This document shows, one piece after another, positions 61,753 through 64,000 of a stretch of 64,000 nucleotides of DNA. Origin of the DNA: Paradesulfitobacterium ferrireducens (GTDB lineage Bacteria; Bacillota; Desulfitobacteriia; Desulfitobacteriales; Desulfitobacteriaceae). The DNA is taken from positions 124,001 through 188,000 of the forward strand of contig NZ_JAFLRH010000019.1 of assembly GCF_017310645.1 (NCBI RefSeq), read 5' to 3'. Every line of letters begins with the position of its first letter. Within the stretch, counting starts at the first letter, position 1. A program made the translations under genes and the position numbers. The notes under the pieces are model-generated. The model did not search any database. It was not told the DNA's origin and was given only the letters and a program-made list of their open reading frames with translations.

Positions 61753-61817
61753 GGCGGATTAGCAAAGTAACCCGCCCCTTCCCGAACCGTACAAGCGACT
61801 TTCACCGCATACGGCTC
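61753..61817 (-). ncRNA. Group II intron domains V and VI
   Basis: Domain V is the 34-base minus-strand hairpin 61817-61784 starting GAGCCGTATGCGG, with GAAA tetraloop and ending TACGGTTC. The catalytic bulge region is present. Domain VI is a GGCGGGTTA/TAATCCGCC stem (61776-61753) with an unpaired A expected to be the branch point. Confidence 0.9.
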
Positions 61818-61834
61818 TCCATATTCCAAATGGG

Positions 61835-63610
61835 TTATCGTCGTTTTAGCTGATTAAGCTGAAACCTGTCGGCTTCGACCTTGGCAAAACAGTGTGCGCA
61901 AAGGGGTATCTGACGCCGGTTGATGTCCAGCATGACAGTGACAATCGGTGAATAGGGCTTGTCGAGCTTCTTCTTCGCTTTCCTGTGATACATGCTTACA
62001 TTGGAATGCGGATTACCGCAGATGTAGCAGACATGGGCAAGCGGGTCCATCAAGCTGTACATGGGCAGGAAGAAGAACGATTTAACTGCCGACTTGATTT
62101 TGGCGAAGAAGTCCTTTTGCCTCGCAAAAGATTTGTACAGTGCCAGACTGACTGAGCAGGCTTTACCTTTGGCATTTTGGTAATTGACCGTAAGAGCTCT
62201 GCCGTACCGGGCGAACACTTTCTTCATGCTGATGTCGAATTTGCGCGCCAGCGTTTTAGCCATTGAAAGCTGCACAATGTATTGGATGCGCGCACCCTTA
62301 TAGAAGTTGGCGCAGCCACGCTGCCCGGTCAGGAGTCCACGAAGTACCTGGTTGCCGTACTTGATGATTTCTTCCGGAGATTCTCTAAGGAGGCGAGTGA
62401 TACCAATGGGGTAACCGTTGTTTGTACACATACCGTTTTCACGTAGCTTTTTCAAAATACCATCCATATTCATGTAGATACGGAGGGCTGGGTCAAAAGG
62501 GTTGCTTTGAAATTTGCTGTGTTTGACAGAGCCCTTGCGGATGATATATCCGAGAAAGGTCACGTCATGATCTGCGGCATGTGTGATTTTGGTTTTCTCG
62601 TCGCTCAACCTCAGACAGAGTTCACTTTTTAAGAACTCCTTGATTTTCTGCTTCAAGTCAGCTGCATAGGCCTTGGAAGCAATCAGGCCAATCAGAAAAT
62701 CGTCAGCGTAGCGCACATACCTCACTCTGCGGAAATTGGGGTCGAATCTGTCACCGGACGGGAGGTTTTCTATTTCACACTTCAGGTGCTTAATGGTTTT
62801 CAGGTCGCTGCCGTTGCTGACCGCCTTTTTGTATTGGTATCTTGCCTTGGCGTATTCAGGGTTTTGCCTGCGGTAGTCACCTGTGGTGTCCGTCTCGATA
62901 ATGTTTTCCATAAATCTGTCCAGCTTATCGAGATAGATGTTGCAGAGTATGGGGCTGCAACAAGAGCCCTGGGCGTTTCCGATTTTGGTTCCATGGTAAA
63001 TGTGCTGCATGTCGAAATAACCGGCCTTGAGTATCTTATTGATAAGCCGGATGAAACGTTCGTCGCTGATACGCTCCCGAAGTATCGTTTCCAGTGTGCG
63101 ATGGTCAATTTCATCAAAGCAGGCGGAGATATCCCCCTCAATAAACCAAATCGTACCTCTCCACGTCTCCACCTCGGCTATGGCGCTTTGAGTGGACCGT
63201 TTTGGCCGGAAACCGTGAGAGAGGTTAGAGAAGGTAGGTTCGTAGATGCACTCCAGGATAATGCGGACTGCCTCCTGAACGAGCTTGTCCTTTCCGTTTG
63301 GAAAGCTGAGCTTGCGCATTTTACCATTGCGTTTAGGTATCATCGTTGTTCTGTTTGGCTGAGGCTGGTAGGACTCGTCACGCATGGAGGTGATAAGTTC
63401 CGTAATCCATTCCTCGCAGAAGCCATGCAGGGAGGTGCCATCAGCGCCGGAGGTCTCCGCGCCGTCGTTGGACTTAACGGAGTTGTAAGCGATAATGTAC
63501 AGGTCTCTGTTGTAGAACAACCGGTAAAGGTCACCGTTGACGTAGCAATGGTCGGCATTGTTTCGACGGCGATAACCTTCCAATCTTTCCACAAGTTTTG
63601 ATTGCTCCAT
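61835..63610 (-). CDS. ltrA: Group II intron reverse transcriptase/maturase
   Basis: The protein has 591 residues and looks complete. Reverse transcriptase blocks: KLVQEAVRIILECIYEPTFS near 110, HGFRPKRSTQSAIAEVE near 133, FIEGDISACFDEIDH near 155, QGSCCSPILCNIYLDKL near 215 and the catalytic RYADDFLIG near 300. The maturase X domain follows (about 400-520), then a C-terminal HNH-like zinc site (CYICGNPHSN and LCAHCFAKVE) in which the usual HH is MYH, so DNA-nicking activity is in doubt. Start ATG 63610 is behind AAAGGAG. The gene symbol is for the family only. Confidence 0.92.
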   Translation of the reverse strand: MEQSKLVERLEGYRRRNNADHCYVNGDLYRLFYNRDLYIIAYNSVKSNDGAETSGADGTSLHGFCEEWITELITSMRDESYQPQPNRTTMIPKRNGKMRKLSFPNGKDKLVQEAVRIILECIYEPTFSNLSHGFRPKRSTQSAIAEVETWRGTIWFIEGDISACFDEIDHRTLETILRERISDERFIRLINKILKAGYFDMQHIYHGTKIGNAQGSCCSPILCNIYLDKLDRFMENIIETDTTGDYRRQNPEYAKARYQYKKAVSNGSDLKTIKHLKCEIENLPSGDRFDPNFRRVRYVRYADDFLIGLIASKAYAADLKQKIKEFLKSELCLRLSDEKTKITHAADHDVTFLGYIIRKGSVKHSKFQSNPFDPALRIYMNMDGILKKLRENGMCTNNGYPIGITRLLRESPEEIIKYGNQVLRGLLTGQRGCANFYKGARIQYIVQLSMAKTLARKFDISMKKVFARYGRALTVNYQNAKGKACSVSLALYKSFARQKDFFAKIKSAVKSFFFLPMYSLMDPLAHVCYICGNPHSNVSMYHRKAKKKLDKPYSPIVTVMLDINRRQIPLCAHCFAKVEADRFQLNQLKRR

Positions 63611-64000
63611 TCAAAGCAACTCCTTTCAAAATTGGAAGTTGGAATACTGCCCCCCTTCACCATGTGCCTTTCATTACAGAAGGCCGTTGGGCTACTTTTA
63701 GGGCTCTCTGCCATATGCCGCCGAGAACGGCACTTAGGCAGGTCACGTTTGACAGCTCCATATAGTGTCTCCATACGTAGGTATCCGGTTGGTCGTTACC
63801 CTGCTTACCGCAGGTGCGTCAATAGGCCTGCTTATACCCAATCCTTCTTATATTGGGTATACCCATTGATACCGGAGTTTACATCCGGCAGCGTTCCAAA
63901 GCCACGGACCCGGATTCAGCCCACAGGCTTTACCATATATGGCCTGACTCGCCAGGCTACTCGACAGCATCTGCTGTCTAATCCTGACTTTACCGACATG

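Larger units (their letters stand above)
61750..64000 (-). mobile_element. Group II intron (3' part; 5' end beyond the window)
   Basis: On the minus strand the order is intron RNA (64000 to about 63611), maturase gene, domain V (61817-61784), domain VI (61776-61753), then the 3' splice site about 61745-61752. The 63611-64000 stretch has no gene; it is rich in short hairpins as expected of domain I, and its 5' end (GTGYG motif) must lie outside. It abuts the bbsA-like gene in antisense orientation relative to that operon. Confidence 0.87.

Noticed and set aside
62786..63601. 271-codon plus-strand frame opposite the intron maturase
   Set aside because: It is the antisense shadow of the reverse transcriptase gene; composition is odd and no motif or ribosome site supports it.

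Overview
The window looks like chromosome of an anaerobic, spore-forming, Gram-positive bacterium of the Clostridia, most likely Peptococcaceae (Desulfosporosinus/Desulfitobacterium-like). This is inferred from strong AGGAGG-type ribosome sites, a CotF-type coat protein, a nitrogenase cluster with nifI1-nifI2, a KamA aminomutase, many sigma-54 promoters and a fumarate-adding glycyl radical enzyme. No 16S rRNA is present, so the taxonomy is an inference.

Layout. 1-3.5 kb: molybdenum cofactor genes (a ThiF-like end, moeA, and a MoeA fused to a periplasmic-binding-protein-like domain). 3.6-12.8 kb: housekeeping and accessory genes: a DsrE protein, two spore-coat-like proteins, a LysR regulator divergent from a YeiH-type exporter, a DUF2600 terpene synthase convergent with a polyprenyl diphosphate synthase, a soluble chemotaxis receptor, and an S24/LexA-like repressor that lacks its catalytic serine. 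11.4-21.8 kb: a PAS-sigma-54 activator divergent from a Liv-type ABC transporter and four amide/carbamoyl or peptide hydrolase-type genes; the palindromic enhancer and the -24/-12 promoter are visible. 22.3-35.0 kb: nitrogen assimilation and fixation (hutP-like, amt, glnB, nifI1 I2 H D K E N X B V), preceded by two pairs of look-alike RNA attenuators. 35.0-38.2 kb: a phosphoesterase, tRNA-Leu(CAG), a GNAT enzyme and a KamA-family aminomutase. 38.4-48.4 kb: purine catabolism: a guanine-type purine riboswitch, a four-gene molybdenum hydroxylase, a purine permease, two deaminases, formimidoyl-THF cyclodeaminase and the selenium accessory protein YqeC. 48.6-61.7 kb: anaerobic aromatic hydrocarbon activation: an aryl-CoA ligase, a CBS-PAS-sigma-54 regulator, a benzylsuccinate-synthase-like C-A-B set with ATPase, VWA protein and radical-SAM activase, and the first gene of a probable bbs (benzylsuccinate beta-oxidation) operon. 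61.7-64 kb: a group II intron on the minus strand that enters the window from the right and abuts the bbsA-like gene.

How they work together. Both the bss-like and bbs-like transcription units carry a perfectly spaced -24/-12 promoter preceded by two copies of one palindrome (TGATGAT-N4-ATCATCA), so the regulator at 50.6 kb probably drives both. The nif and hutP-amt units each carry (i) a GGCAAYGRYGCC hairpin overlapping a terminator and (ii) two hairpins followed by NAG triplets at 8-nt intervals running into a terminator. The hutP-like gene beside them encodes an RNA-binding antiterminator family member and is the obvious candidate effector. The purine operon appears to be under a ligand-ON transcriptional riboswitch, because the terminator's 5' arm lies inside the aptamer. 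These three RNA/DNA control layouts are the most interesting content of the window.
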